Made by a program: the position numbers and the translations under genes
NCBI GenBank assembly: GCA_905215695.1
Contig: CAJMQN010000009.1
Span: 17,011-81,010, forward strand
DNA length: 64,000 nt
Source of the DNA: an uncultured bacterium
Lineage (GTDB): Bacteria > Bacillota > Clostridia > Christensenellales > HGM11417
Direction of reading: 5' to 3'
Shown here: positions 7,794 through 15,758 of the stretch, piece by piece
Layout: each line of letters opens with the position of its first letter
How positions within the stretch are numbered: the first letter of the stretch is position 1
The notes under the pieces: model-generated
Told to the model about the DNA's origin: nothing
The model's input: only the letters and a program-made list of their open reading frames with translations
The model's database searches: none

Positions 7794-8669
7794 ATGATAC
7801 AGGACATGAACAAGATGCTCGAGCGCGCGAATATTCTCGCCGAGGCACTCCCCTACATTCACAAGCTCGCGGGTAAAACCGTCGTCATCAAATACGGCGG
7901 CAACGCCATGAACTCCGAAGAGGTCACCAAGACCATTCTCGAGGACGTCGCCATTCTCAAGATCGTCGGCATCAACCCCATTCTCGTGCACGGCGGCGGT
8001 CCCGACATCAACAAGATGCTCGGGAGACTGGACATTCCCTCGAATTTCTACAAGGGACTCCGCGTGACGGACAAGGACACCATGGACGTCGTACAGATGG
8101 TGCTCTGCGGCAAGCTCAACAAGGACATCACCTCCAAACTCAACTCTTTGGGCGTATCCGCAATCGGGCTGTGCGGCAAGGACGCGAAACTTTTGAACGT
8201 GACCCGCAAACTTCCCGTCGAGGGCGTTGACCTCGGTTTTGTCGGCGAGGTCACAAGCGTCAACGCCAAGCTGCTTGAGATTCTCATTTCGGACGAGTTT
8301 ATCCCCGTCATCGCGACGGTGGGCACCGACGCCGAGGGGAACAGCTACAACGTCAACGCGGACACCGCAGCCGCCGAAATCGCGGGAGCAATGAAAGCGG
8401 AGAAACTCATCTTTCTGACCGACATCGACGGCATCCGCCGGGACGAGAAAGATCCTTCCTCCCTCATTCCTGCCATCACCGTCGAGGAAATCAACGAGAT
8501 GATTGCGAGCGGCGCCATCAGCGGGGGCATGATTCCCAAGGTGCGCGCCTGCACCCGCGCCATCGAAAAGGGAATCAACCGCACCCATATCGTCAACGGC
8601 ATGGTCTGCCACCCCGTTATGCTCGAAATCTTCACCGATTCGGGTATCGGCACCATGGTCACCAAATAG
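7794..8669 (+). CDS. argB: Acetylglutamate kinase
   Basis: This 291-residue amino-acid kinase phosphorylates N-acetylglutamate with ATP, the second step of the pathway. It shows VIKYGGNAM near residue 26, the glycine-rich LVHGGGPDINKML near 62, LCGKLNKDI near 105, and the TDIDGI and GGMIPK motifs in the last third. The N-terminal helix ahead of the kinase core is of the kind found in arginine-inhibited, hexameric enzymes, so feedback inhibition is plausible. The ATG at 7794 follows an AAGGAAA site. Confidence 0.97.
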   Translation: MIQDMNKMLERANILAEALPYIHKLAGKTVVIKYGGNAMNSEEVTKTILEDVAILKIVGINPILVHGGGPDINKMLGRLDIPSNFYKGLRVTDKDTMDVVQMVLCGKLNKDITSKLNSLGVSAIGLCGKDAKLLNVTRKLPVEGVDLGFVGEVTSVNAKLLEILISDEFIPVIATVGTDAEGNSYNVNADTAAAEIAGAMKAEKLIFLTDIDGIRRDEKDPSSLIPAITVEEINEMIASGAISGGMIPKVRACTRAIEKGINRTHIVNGMVCHPVMLEIFTDSGIGTMVTK

Positions 8670-8680
8670 GAGATACGAAG

Positions 8681-9889
8681 TTGAATTTTTCGGAAATTAA
8701 GGAGTTGGACGAACAGTACTCCATGAACGTCTTTTCGCGGTTCCCCGTCGCCTTCGTTTCGGGGCACGGCGCGACGCTCACCGACACCGAGGGAAAGGAG
8801 TACGTCGATTTTCTGGGCGGCATAGCCGTCAACTCGCTCGGCTACAACGACCGCGAACTCACCCGCGTCATCAAGAATCAGGCGGGAAAGGTCATACACA
8901 CCTGTAACTACTTCTACAGCGAGGAGCGCAGCGCTTTTTTGAAAAAACTCCTCGAGGGGTCGCCCTTTAGCAAGGCTTTTTTGAGCAACTCGGGCGCGGA
9001 GGCGAACGAGTGCGCGCTCAAACTCGCGCGCAAATTCTTCTACAACCGCAAAGCCGACCGCTATGAGGTGCTCACAGCCTTTCACTCCTTCCACGGCAGG
9101 ACAATCGCAACCGCCACGCTCACCGGACAGGAAAAGTATTCGAGACCTTACGCGCCCCTTCTTCCGGGAATCGGCTATATCAGTTACAACGATATTCGGG
9201 ACCTCAAGCGTAAGGCAAACGCGCACACCGCCGCCGTCATGCTCGAACTCGTACAGGGCGAATCCGGCGTTGTACCCGCCAAGCGCGAATACGTCAGGAA
9301 GGTCGCGGACTTCTGCAAGGAGAAAGGACTTCTCCTCATCGTCGATGAGGTACAGACGGGCATGGGACGCACGGGCACGATGTTCGCATTCGAGCAGTAC
9401 GGGATTCAGCCGGATATCGTCACCCTCGCCAAGGGAATCGCGGGAGGCGTGCCCATGGGCGCGACCCTCTGCACCGCGGAGCTTGCCGAAGCCTTCGCGC
9501 CCGGCGACCACGGTTCCACCTTCGGAGGCAATCCCCTCGCCTGCGCCGCCGCCGAGGTTGTCGTTTCACGGCTCAAGGACACAAATCTCCTCGAGCGCGT
9601 TCAGCGGGCGTCCCGCTGTCTCATCAATCGCCTTAAGCTCGTCAAGCGCAGGACGGGCGGCACGATTGTCGATGTCCGCGGGCTCGGACTCCTCGTCGGC
9701 GCACAGCTCGCGCCCGAACTCAACGCGCGGGAGATTGTCGAAGAGATGCTTGCACGCGGCTTTATCCTGAACGCCGCGGGAAACAACACCCTGCGCTTTG
9801 CTCCCCCGCTCGTCATCAAGCGCGCGGAAATCCTCGCCATGTGCGACGCGCTCACAGAAGTGCTCTCCGAGTACAGCCTTTCCAAATAA
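8681..9889 (+). CDS. argD: Acetylornithine aminotransferase
   Basis: This 402-residue class-III PLP aminotransferase converts N-acetylglutamate semialdehyde to N-acetylornithine, using glutamate as amino donor. Visible motifs are FLSNSGAEANECALKLAR near residue 104, FHSFHGRT near 135, VDEVQTGMGRTG near 220 and the PLP lysine in TLAKGIAGGVPMGA near 250. The best start is a TTG at 8681 with AGGAG spaced nine bases upstream. Translation from the first ATG would remove the N-terminus that the family needs. Confidence 0.96.
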   Translation: MNFSEIKELDEQYSMNVFSRFPVAFVSGHGATLTDTEGKEYVDFLGGIAVNSLGYNDRELTRVIKNQAGKVIHTCNYFYSEERSAFLKKLLEGSPFSKAFLSNSGAEANECALKLARKFFYNRKADRYEVLTAFHSFHGRTIATATLTGQEKYSRPYAPLLPGIGYISYNDIRDLKRKANAHTAAVMLELVQGESGVVPAKREYVRKVADFCKEKGLLLIVDEVQTGMGRTGTMFAFEQYGIQPDIVTLAKGIAGGVPMGATLCTAELAEAFAPGDHGSTFGGNPLACAAAEVVVSRLKDTNLLERVQRASRCLINRLKLVKRRTGGTIVDVRGLGLLVGAQLAPELNAREIVEEMLARGFILNAAGNNTLRFAPPLVIKRAEILAMCDALTEVLSEYSLSK

Positions 9890-9901
9890 GGAGTTCTATC
9901 T

Positions 9902-10843
9902 ATGGATATCAATCAGTACGTTCCCAAAAAGCAAATCGAGAACCGTCACCTGCTTACCCTTCTCGACTACACCCCTGAAGAAATCTTTGAGATTCTCTAC
10001 ACCGCCAAGCGCTTAAAGCAGGCCTACCGCGCCGGAGAGAAGGTCACCACCCTCGAGGGAAAGACCCTCGCCCTCATCTTTGCCAAGTCCTCCACCCGCA
10101 CGCGGGTCAGCTTTGAAATGGGGATGCGGCAGCTCGGCGGCGACGCGCTCTTTCTCTCCACCAACGACATTCAGCTCGGACGGGGCGAACCCATTTCGGA
10201 CACGGTGCGCGTCCTCGAGCGGTACGGCATCAACGGAATCATGATCCGCACATTCAAGCAGTCGGACGTAGAGGACCTCGCCAAGTACGGGAGCATTCCC
10301 ATTATCAACGGACTCACCGACCTCTGCCACCCCTGTCAGGTGCTTGCGGACCTCTTGACGATTTGGGAGCACTTCGGAAATCTCGCGGGGCGCAAGCTCG
10401 CATTCTTCGGGGACGGCAACAATATGGCCAATTCCCTCATGATCGGCTGCGCCAAGTGCGGCATGGAGGTCGCCATCGCCTGCCCCGAGGGGTATGAACC
10501 CGACCAAACCTTTTTGCACACCGCGCAGCGGTTCGCAAAGGTCACCGTCACGCACGACCCCTTTGAGGCGGCAAAGGGCGCGGACGCGCTCTATACCGAC
10601 GTATTCTTCAGCATGGGACAAAAGCCCGAACAGGAGAAGTTCGACGCTATGATGAAATTTCAGGTCAACGGCAAGATTCTCGCCGCCGCCAAACCCGAGG
10701 CGATTTTTCTGCACTGCCTGCCCGCGCACCGCGGCGAAGAGGTCACCGAGGAGGTCATCGACGGTCCCGCGTCCCTCATCTTCGACGAGGCGGAAAATCG
10801 TCTGCACGCGCAGAAAGCCGTCATGTACCTGCTCATGAAATAG
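9902..10843 (+). CDS. argF: Ornithine carbamoyltransferase
   Basis: This 313-residue enzyme joins carbamoyl phosphate and ornithine to give citrulline. The carbamoyl-phosphate site SSTRTRVSFE is near residue 58, HPCQVLADLLTIWEH near 143, FGDGNNMANSLMIG near 165 and the ornithine-loop motif HCLPAHRGEEVTEEVIDG near 277. The ATG follows an AAGGAG site. Together with argCBD it takes acetylglutamate to citrulline, apart from the deacetylation or acetyl-transfer step. argG and argH are not in the window. Confidence 0.97.
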   Translation: MDINQYVPKKQIENRHLLTLLDYTPEEIFEILYTAKRLKQAYRAGEKVTTLEGKTLALIFAKSSTRTRVSFEMGMRQLGGDALFLSTNDIQLGRGEPISDTVRVLERYGINGIMIRTFKQSDVEDLAKYGSIPIINGLTDLCHPCQVLADLLTIWEHFGNLAGRKLAFFGDGNNMANSLMIGCAKCGMEVAIACPEGYEPDQTFLHTAQRFAKVTVTHDPFEAAKGADALYTDVFFSMGQKPEQEKFDAMMKFQVNGKILAAAKPEAIFLHCLPAHRGEEVTEEVIDGPASLIFDEAENRLHAQKAVMYLLMK

Positions 10844-10852
10844 GAGCCTGCC

Positions 10853-11353
10853 ATGTATATCCGAAAGGCGACGGAAGCCGATATTCCGGGAATCATCAAC
10901 ATCACGCACCTTGCCTTTAAAATTTACAGGGACGAGACGCACACGGACGTCAAGCTCTCCGCGCTCACCGAGGGCGAAGAGGTCGTAAAGCGGGACATCC
11001 AAAACGACGAGGTTTTCGTCGCCATTCAGAATCGGCGCATTTACGGCTGTATCCGCGTGCGCAGACTCTCCCCCGACCTCGCGTATATCTACCGTTTCGC
11101 CGTTGACCCCGACGAACACAACGCGGGCGTCGGCACCAAACTCATCGAGCACGCAATCGAGTACTGCACCGAGGCGGGGTTCGCCGCGATTGCGCTCCAC
11201 ACCAACGCCAAATACTTCAAGCTCGCGCGATACTACTACGGCAGACAGTTCTACGTACATTCGACCCGGGACGACCGCGGATATATCCGCGCGCTCTTTG
11301 TCAAGGAGCTTTCGGACAAGAAGTTCGACCTCTCCCCCGCGTTTGAAAAATAA
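10853..11353 (+). CDS. GNAT-family N-acetyltransferase, possible N-acetylglutamate synthase
   Basis: This 166-residue single-domain GNAT protein shows the acetyl-CoA motif VDPDEHNAGVGTKLIEHA near residue 83, an N-terminal start of the form MYIRKATEADIPGI, and a C-terminal FEK tail. It begins nine bases after argF with a TAGGAG site, so it is co-transcribed with the arginine genes. The operon has neither argJ (ornithine acetyltransferase) nor argA. Acting as a short-form N-acetylglutamate synthase would fill the first step and is the natural inference from context. Because the GNAT fold is generic, another acetylation target cannot be excluded. Confidence 0.8.
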   Translation: MYIRKATEADIPGIINITHLAFKIYRDETHTDVKLSALTEGEEVVKRDIQNDEVFVAIQNRRIYGCIRVRRLSPDLAYIYRFAVDPDEHNAGVGTKLIEHAIEYCTEAGFAAIALHTNAKYFKLARYYYGRQFYVHSTRDDRGYIRALFVKELSDKKFDLSPAFEK

Positions 11354-11390
11354 CAAATTGACGACATTTAAAAAATCTTCGGATTTTTCT

Positions 11391-11478
11391 TCCGTCCCCG
11401 GCGACGTCGGTCGCGCCCCCGCTTCGCGGAGTCTCTCCCGACGCCGCCGGAGACGGAATTTTTTTTCGCGACCCAAAC
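11391..11478 (+). terminator. Large terminator of the arginine operon
   Basis: A long imperfect stem pairs CCGTCCCCGGCGACGTCGG at about 11391 with CGACGCCGCCGGAGACGG at about 11440-11457. It is followed by AATTTTTTTTC. It lies just past the GNAT gene. Confidence 0.65.
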
Positions 11479-11555
11479 CCGTGCGGATTTGATTTCCTTC
11501 CGGGCAAATTTTAACATGGTTTTTTCGGATTGCGACGGTCTCGGACTGAATATCA

Positions 11556-11590
11556 GAAAAGAGGAGAACAAATTTGTTCTCCTCTCTTTC
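11556..11590 (-). terminator. Terminator of the small XRE-family gene
   Basis: A stem GAGGAGAAC with GTTCTCCTC is followed on the minus strand by TTTTCTG. It lies immediately after the stop of the XRE-family gene. Confidence 0.65.
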
Positions 11591-11834
11591 AGTCTGAATA
11601 CTCTAAATTGTCAAAAAATTCCGAATCGAAAAACTCCTTTAAGGATAAATTGAAAAATGAGGCAATCAGGAAAATACTCTCCGCTTGCGGGTTCTTGCTC
11701 TTGCCGTTCAGAATGCTGTTCAAAGTCGAATAGGAAATCCCGGCGGCAACCGCAAGCCCATGTACTGTCCACTTCGGTTCCGCCTGATTCATCAATTCTT
11801 TGATACGTTTTGAAATCGCTTGATTCAACTTCAT
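11589..11834 (-). CDS. Small XRE/Cro-CI-type regulator
   Basis: This 81-residue protein is a single helix-turn-helix domain. The HTH is at about residues 24-50 (TVHGLAVAAGISYSTLNSILNGKSKNPQ), followed by the usual SIFLIASFFNLSLKEFFD helices. An 18-base perfect palindrome 35 bases upstream is its likely operator. The -10 box TATAAT ends only five bases before the ATG and no Shine-Dalgarno is present, so the mRNA may be leaderless. A frameshifted gene of unknown function is transcribed divergently across the same operator. Confidence 0.85.
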   Translation of the reverse strand: MKLNQAISKRIKELMNQAEPKWTVHGLAVAAGISYSTLNSILNGKSKNPQAESIFLIASFFNLSLKEFFDSEFFDNLEYSD

Positions 11835-11868
11835 TGTAAATTATATTAACATTTTTCACAAAATTACA

Positions 11869-11886
11869 TTGTCGATATATCGACAA
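11869..11886. promoter_or_regulatory. Perfect 18-base palindromic operator
   Basis: TTGTCGATATATCGACAA is a perfect inverted repeat lying between the divergent XRE-family gene and the small frameshifted gene. Its position suits autoregulation by the XRE protein and control of the divergent gene. Confidence 0.65.
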
Positions 11887-11928
11887 TCGCTTGTCTTTTT
11901 ATTCCGTTTATGTTAAAATCAATTTGAA

Positions 11929-12119
11929 ATGAAGCAGAAAGACGAACTTTATCGAAAAATTTTTGATTTTTTATCCAAAACATCAATGGACTTATCTATG
12001 AAAATGCGCCGAAAGAAATTCGCTTGCGGACTATTGACGGCGATGAGTGTCACATCCTTTTTTCTCCGGCGGTTAGCTTGAAAGAAATCAACGAAAAAAA
12101 TTCCGATTTTTCAAAATAA
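11929..12119 (+). pseudogene. Small frameshifted gene divergent from the XRE regulator
   Basis: The ATG at 11929 opens MKQKDELYRKIFDF. After a run of six T at about 11967-11972 a different frame continues with coding-like sequence (IQNINGLIYENAPKEIR, then LRTIDGDECHILFSP) to a TAA at 12117. That frame has a stop just upstream of the T-run and no start codon. The two pieces join into one protein of about 63 residues if one base is gained or lost in the homopolymer. The undisturbed first frame instead yields a cysteine- and arginine-rich peptide unlike a real protein. This could be a true inactivating frameshift, a sequencing error, or slippage on the T-run. Function unknown. Confidence 0.5.
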
Positions 12120-12152
12120 AAAAGAACGGAGAATATCTCCGTTCTTTTTTTG
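12115..12152 (+). terminator. Terminator after the frameshifted gene
   Basis: AAAGAACGGAGA and TCTCCGTTCTTT form a 12-base stem with an ATA loop, followed by a T-run. It starts at the stop codon. The following stretch to 12318 holds no gene that I can support. Confidence 0.85.
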
Positions 12153-12318
12153 TTGGTCCGCATTTTTGCCCGCGGAAACGCGGGCACCGGGCGGGTGGGT
12201 GGGTGGGAAGGCGTGACAATCTGTGCCGACTGCGTGGGAACGCTTGGCAATCCTGCCGACGGGGAAGGCTTGCCGCAACACTTGCGCGGGAAGGGTCGGC
12301 AATCCGCCGCCGCACAAG

Positions 12319-12612
12319 CTAAATCAATTTCGCATATCTGCTCGCTCCGTGCAGAACCCGCCGTATCTGTACGGTATCCCCCACAACCAAATAAAATATC
12401 AGGTAGTCGTCCGAAATCAACATGCGGTAGCCCCGCGCCGTCAGTCCCCTGTCCTTCGGCGCTACGCCCGACTGCGGATAGTCCGACAAAAGCGCGATTT
12501 TCTCATAAAATCGGTCGATTACCTTTCGCGCGTTCTGCGGACTTCTCTCATGAATATACGCAAAAATTTCCTCCATGTCCGCCGCCGCACTCTCGTATAT
12601 CTTGATTTTCAT
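12319..12612 (-). CDS. ParE/RelE-family toxin
   Basis: This 97-residue protein has the RelE/ParE fold signature. It starts MKIKIYESAAADMEEIFAYI, has a conserved basic helix (SPQNARKVIDRFYEKIALLSDYP) and ends RRVLHGASRYAKLI. Its start overlaps the stop of the upstream antitoxin gene by four bases (ATGA), as is normal for this class. ParE poisons gyrase and RelE cleaves ribosome-bound mRNA. The Ile-Arg-Arg-Val-Leu-His tail fits either, so the target is not assigned. Confidence 0.88.
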   Translation of the reverse strand: MKIKIYESAAADMEEIFAYIHERSPQNARKVIDRFYEKIALLSDYPQSGVAPKDRGLTARGYRMLISDDYLIFYLVVGDTVQIRRVLHGASRYAKLI

Positions 12613-12866
12613 ACGAATTTCTCTCGCATTTCACCGAAATAACTTTCAAAGTCCTTTCCTTCGTCGCCTTCGGCGATTTTTGTTTCCGCTTCGGCAAGTT
12701 TTTCGTAAACTTCAAGACGGGCGCGCAATCTGTCATACTCTTCCATGCTCATGAGAACTGACGTTCCAACGCCGTTCCGCGTCAAAAACACCGCTTGACT
12801 CTGCGTCAATTCCTCTATCTCCGGATATTTGTTCCTTAAATCGGATACAGGTCGTATTGCAGGCAT
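12609..12866 (-). CDS. Phd/YefM-family antitoxin
   Basis: This 85-residue protein begins MPAIRPVSDLRNKYPEIEEL, followed by QAVFLTRNGVGTSVLMSMEEYDRL, the classic DNA-binding Phd/YefM head. The charged C-terminal tail (AEGDEGKDFESYFGEMREKF) would wrap the toxin. A strong AAGGAGGTGAG ribosome binding site favours antitoxin synthesis. A palindrome 25-40 bases upstream is the probable autoregulatory operator. Confidence 0.9.
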   Translation of the reverse strand: MPAIRPVSDLRNKYPEIEELTQSQAVFLTRNGVGTSVLMSMEEYDRLRARLEVYEKLAEAETKIAEGDEGKDFESYFGEMREKFV

Positions 12867-12890
12867 TCTCTCACCTCCTTATCCTTATTC

Positions 12891-12906
12891 TATCATAATT
12901 ATGATA
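12891..12906. promoter_or_regulatory. Palindromic operator of the toxin-antitoxin pair
   Basis: TATCATAATTATGATA is a perfect 16-base inverted repeat just upstream of the antitoxin gene. It is the expected place for Phd/YefM autorepression. Confidence 0.6.
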
Positions 12907-12912
12907 AAAATG

Positions 12913-15732
12913 TCAAGGGCGGAAAAGTACCTTCTTCAAAAATTGCCCTGTGTAGCTCTCCGGATTTGCGGCAATCTTCTCGGGAGTCCCCTCGTCCAAA
13001 ACTTCACCGCCGCCATCGCCGCCTTCTTTGCCCAAGTCTATCAGCCAATCGCATACCTTGATGACGTCCAAATTGTGCTCTATCACAAACACACTGTTTC
13101 CGTTCGCCACAAGCCTCTGCAATATCTCCACAAGTTTGTGTACGTCCGCCATGTGCAGCCCCGTCGTCGGTTCGTCCAAAATATATACCGTGTTCCCCGT
13201 GCTCCGCTTGGACAGTTCCGTCGCAAGTTTCACACGCTGCGCCTCTCCCCCCGACAGGGTTGTCGAGGGCTGCCCCAACTTGATATAGGACAGACCCACG
13301 TCCTGCAAAGTCTTGATTTTATTGTAAATCGAGGGCAGGTTTTCAAAAAATTCACACGCCTCGTCCACCGTCATGTCTAAAACTTCGTATATGTTCTTGC
13401 CCTTGTAGCGCACCTCGAGGGTCTGCTCGTTGTATCGCTTTCCGTGACACACCTCGCAGGGCACGTAGATGTCCGGCAGAAAGTACATCTCTATCTTCTT
13501 TACGCCGTCGCCCTGACAGTTTTCGCACCGCCCGCCCTTCACGTTGAAGGAGAATCTGCCCGATTTGTACCCGCGCTCCCGCGCGTCCGGCGTCGCCGCG
13601 AACAGGTCGCGTATCATCGAAAACACCCCTGTATAGGTCGCCGGATTGCTCCGCGGCGTGCGCCCGATCGGGCTTTGGTCAATGTCAATCACCTTGTCAA
13701 GCCCTTCGATGCCCTCCAAAGCCTCGTACTCCCCTTCCACCTGCCGCGCGTTGTTCAGTCGGTTCGCAAGCGCGGGATACAGGATTTCGTTGATCAGGCT
13801 GGATTTTCCGCTCCCCGATACCCCCGTGATTCCGCAGAGCACCCCCCGCGGAAATCTGACCGTGATATTCTTCAAATTGTTCTGTTTCGCGCCCTTTACC
13901 TCAAACCACGCCGAGGGGGTGCGGCGGACGGCGGGTACTTCGATCTTTCGTCTGCCCGCAAGATAGTCCCCCGTCACCGAGGCGGGACAGTTCATCAAAT
14001 CCGCCGCCGTGCCCGCGCACACAAGTTCGCCCCCGTGCACGCCCGCACCCGGTCCGATGTCGATAATCCAATCCGCCGCGCGCATGGTGTCCTCGTCGTG
14101 CTCGACCACGATGAGCGTATTGCCGAGGTCGCGCAGGCGCTGGAGCGTCGCGAGGAGTTTCTCATTGTCCCGCTGGTGCAGTCCGATGCTCGGTTCGTCC
14201 AAAATGTACAGAACTCCCATCAGTCCGCTCCCCACCTGCGTCGCGAGACGGATTCTCTGCGCTTCGCCACCCGACAGCGAACCCGCGTTGCGGTTCAGGG
14301 TCAGATAGGACAGTCCCACCGATTGCAGAAAGCCGAGACGCGTCTTGATTTCCTTGATAATTCGGTCTCCGATCAGGCTCTCCGTCTCCGTCAGTTCCAA
14401 CGATTCGAAAAAACGCAGACAGTTCTCTATCGAGAGTTCGCAGACTTCCCAAATGTTCTTGCCGCCCACGCGCACAAAGAGCGCTTCCTTTTTCAGACGC
14501 TTGCCGCCGCACGCCGCGCAGGGCAGTATCTTCATGTACTTTTCGATTTCGTTCTTGACGTAGTCGCTCTCGCTGTCACGGTAACGGCGCAAAAGGTTGG
14601 GAATCAGTCCCTCCCAACTCGCCTTATAGCTCCCGCTGAAATTGTAGTTGCTGTAGTTCATCTCTATCTTCTCGCCGCCGTTGCCGTACAGCAGGATTTT
14701 GACCGCTTCGGGGGGCAAATCCTTGACGGGTACGTCCATCGAGAAATTGTAGCGTTTGGAGAGCGCGGTGAAGTACATTTCGGTCATCTTGCCGTTGTCC
14801 ATGTTCCAGCCCGAAATCGTCATCGCCCCCTGCGAAAGAGAGAGATTGGGGTCTTTGATGACGAGATTTTCGTCGATTTCACGGCGGAATCCGAGACCCG
14901 AACACACGGGGCACGCGCCGTACGGATTGTTGAAACTGAAGAGACGGGGTTCGATTTCTTCCATGGACGCGCCGCACTCCGTGCAGGCGTATTTGTCCGA
15001 AAACAGTTCGTCCTTCCCGTCCGTGTTCACGACTACTAGCCCGTCCGCAAGTTTTAAGGCGGTCTCTATGCTCTCCGAAAGACGGCGGCGCACGCCTTCC
15101 TTGTTCACAAGGCGGTCTATCACCACGGAAATCGTGTGTTTGATGTTCTTCTCGAGTTTGATTTCCTCGTCGAGCGTGTACTGGATTCCATCTACCTCCA
15201 CGCGGACATAGCCCGACTTCTTGAATCCGTCGAGCATTTTTTCGTACTCGCCCTTTCTTCCGCGCACGACGGGGGCTTTGACGATGAGTTTCGCGCCCTC
15301 GGGGGACTCGAGCACTCTGTCGCAGATCTGGTCAACCGTCTGCCGTTCGATGCGCGTGCCGCAGTTCGGGCAGTACGCCACGCCGATGCGCGCGTAGAGA
15401 AGGCGCAGATAGTCGTAGATTTCCGTGACCGTGCCCACCGTCGAGCGGGGGTTGTTGGAAGTCGTCTTTTGGTCAATCGAGATGGCGGGAGAAAGTCCGT
15501 CGATATAGTCCACGTCCGGTTTGTCCATCTGACCGAGGAACATGCGCGCGTAGGAGGACAGGCTCTCCACGTATCTGCGCTGTCCTTCCGCGAAGATGGT
15601 GTCGAACGCGAGGGTGGATTTTCCCGAGCCCGAAAGACCCGAAAATACCACGAGCTTGTCCCGCGGAATCGTTACGTCGATGTTTTTCAGATTGTTTTCG
15701 CGGGCGCCTTTCACTTTGATGAAGTCTTGCAT
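12913..15732 (-). CDS. uvrA: Excinuclease ABC subunit A
   Basis: This 939-residue protein recognises DNA damage and loads UvrB in nucleotide excision repair. Both ABC modules are present: Walker A FSGLSGSGKSTLAFD near residue 31 and GVSGSGKSSL near 645, and signatures SLSGGEAQRI near 490 and TLSGGEAQRV near 830. The two zinc modules CTEC...CPVC and CENC...CEVC are intact. Length is normal for the family. It starts 26 bases after uvrB, so the two are co-transcribed. Confidence 0.98.
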   Translation of the reverse strand: MQDFIKVKGARENNLKNIDVTIPRDKLVVFSGLSGSGKSTLAFDTIFAEGQRRYVESLSSYARMFLGQMDKPDVDYIDGLSPAISIDQKTTSNNPRSTVGTVTEIYDYLRLLYARIGVAYCPNCGTRIERQTVDQICDRVLESPEGAKLIVKAPVVRGRKGEYEKMLDGFKKSGYVRVEVDGIQYTLDEEIKLEKNIKHTISVVIDRLVNKEGVRRRLSESIETALKLADGLVVVNTDGKDELFSDKYACTECGASMEEIEPRLFSFNNPYGACPVCSGLGFRREIDENLVIKDPNLSLSQGAMTISGWNMDNGKMTEMYFTALSKRYNFSMDVPVKDLPPEAVKILLYGNGGEKIEMNYSNYNFSGSYKASWEGLIPNLLRRYRDSESDYVKNEIEKYMKILPCAACGGKRLKKEALFVRVGGKNIWEVCELSIENCLRFFESLELTETESLIGDRIIKEIKTRLGFLQSVGLSYLTLNRNAGSLSGGEAQRIRLATQVGSGLMGVLYILDEPSIGLHQRDNEKLLATLQRLRDLGNTLIVVEHDEDTMRAADWIIDIGPGAGVHGGELVCAGTAADLMNCPASVTGDYLAGRRKIEVPAVRRTPSAWFEVKGAKQNNLKNITVRFPRGVLCGITGVSGSGKSSLINEILYPALANRLNNARQVEGEYEALEGIEGLDKVIDIDQSPIGRTPRSNPATYTGVFSMIRDLFAATPDARERGYKSGRFSFNVKGGRCENCQGDGVKKIEMYFLPDIYVPCEVCHGKRYNEQTLEVRYKGKNIYEVLDMTVDEACEFFENLPSIYNKIKTLQDVGLSYIKLGQPSTTLSGGEAQRVKLATELSKRSTGNTVYILDEPTTGLHMADVHKLVEILQRLVANGNSVFVIEHNLDVIKVCDWLIDLGKEGGDGGGEVLDEGTPEKIAANPESYTGQFLKKVLFRP

Positions 15733-15758
15733 ATTCTTTCCTTATCGTTTTGTGCTCG

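Noticed and set aside
12150..12318. G-rich region as possible small RNA or gene
   Set aside because: No ribosome binding site, promoter or stable long stem was found; the open frames across it are mere shadows.
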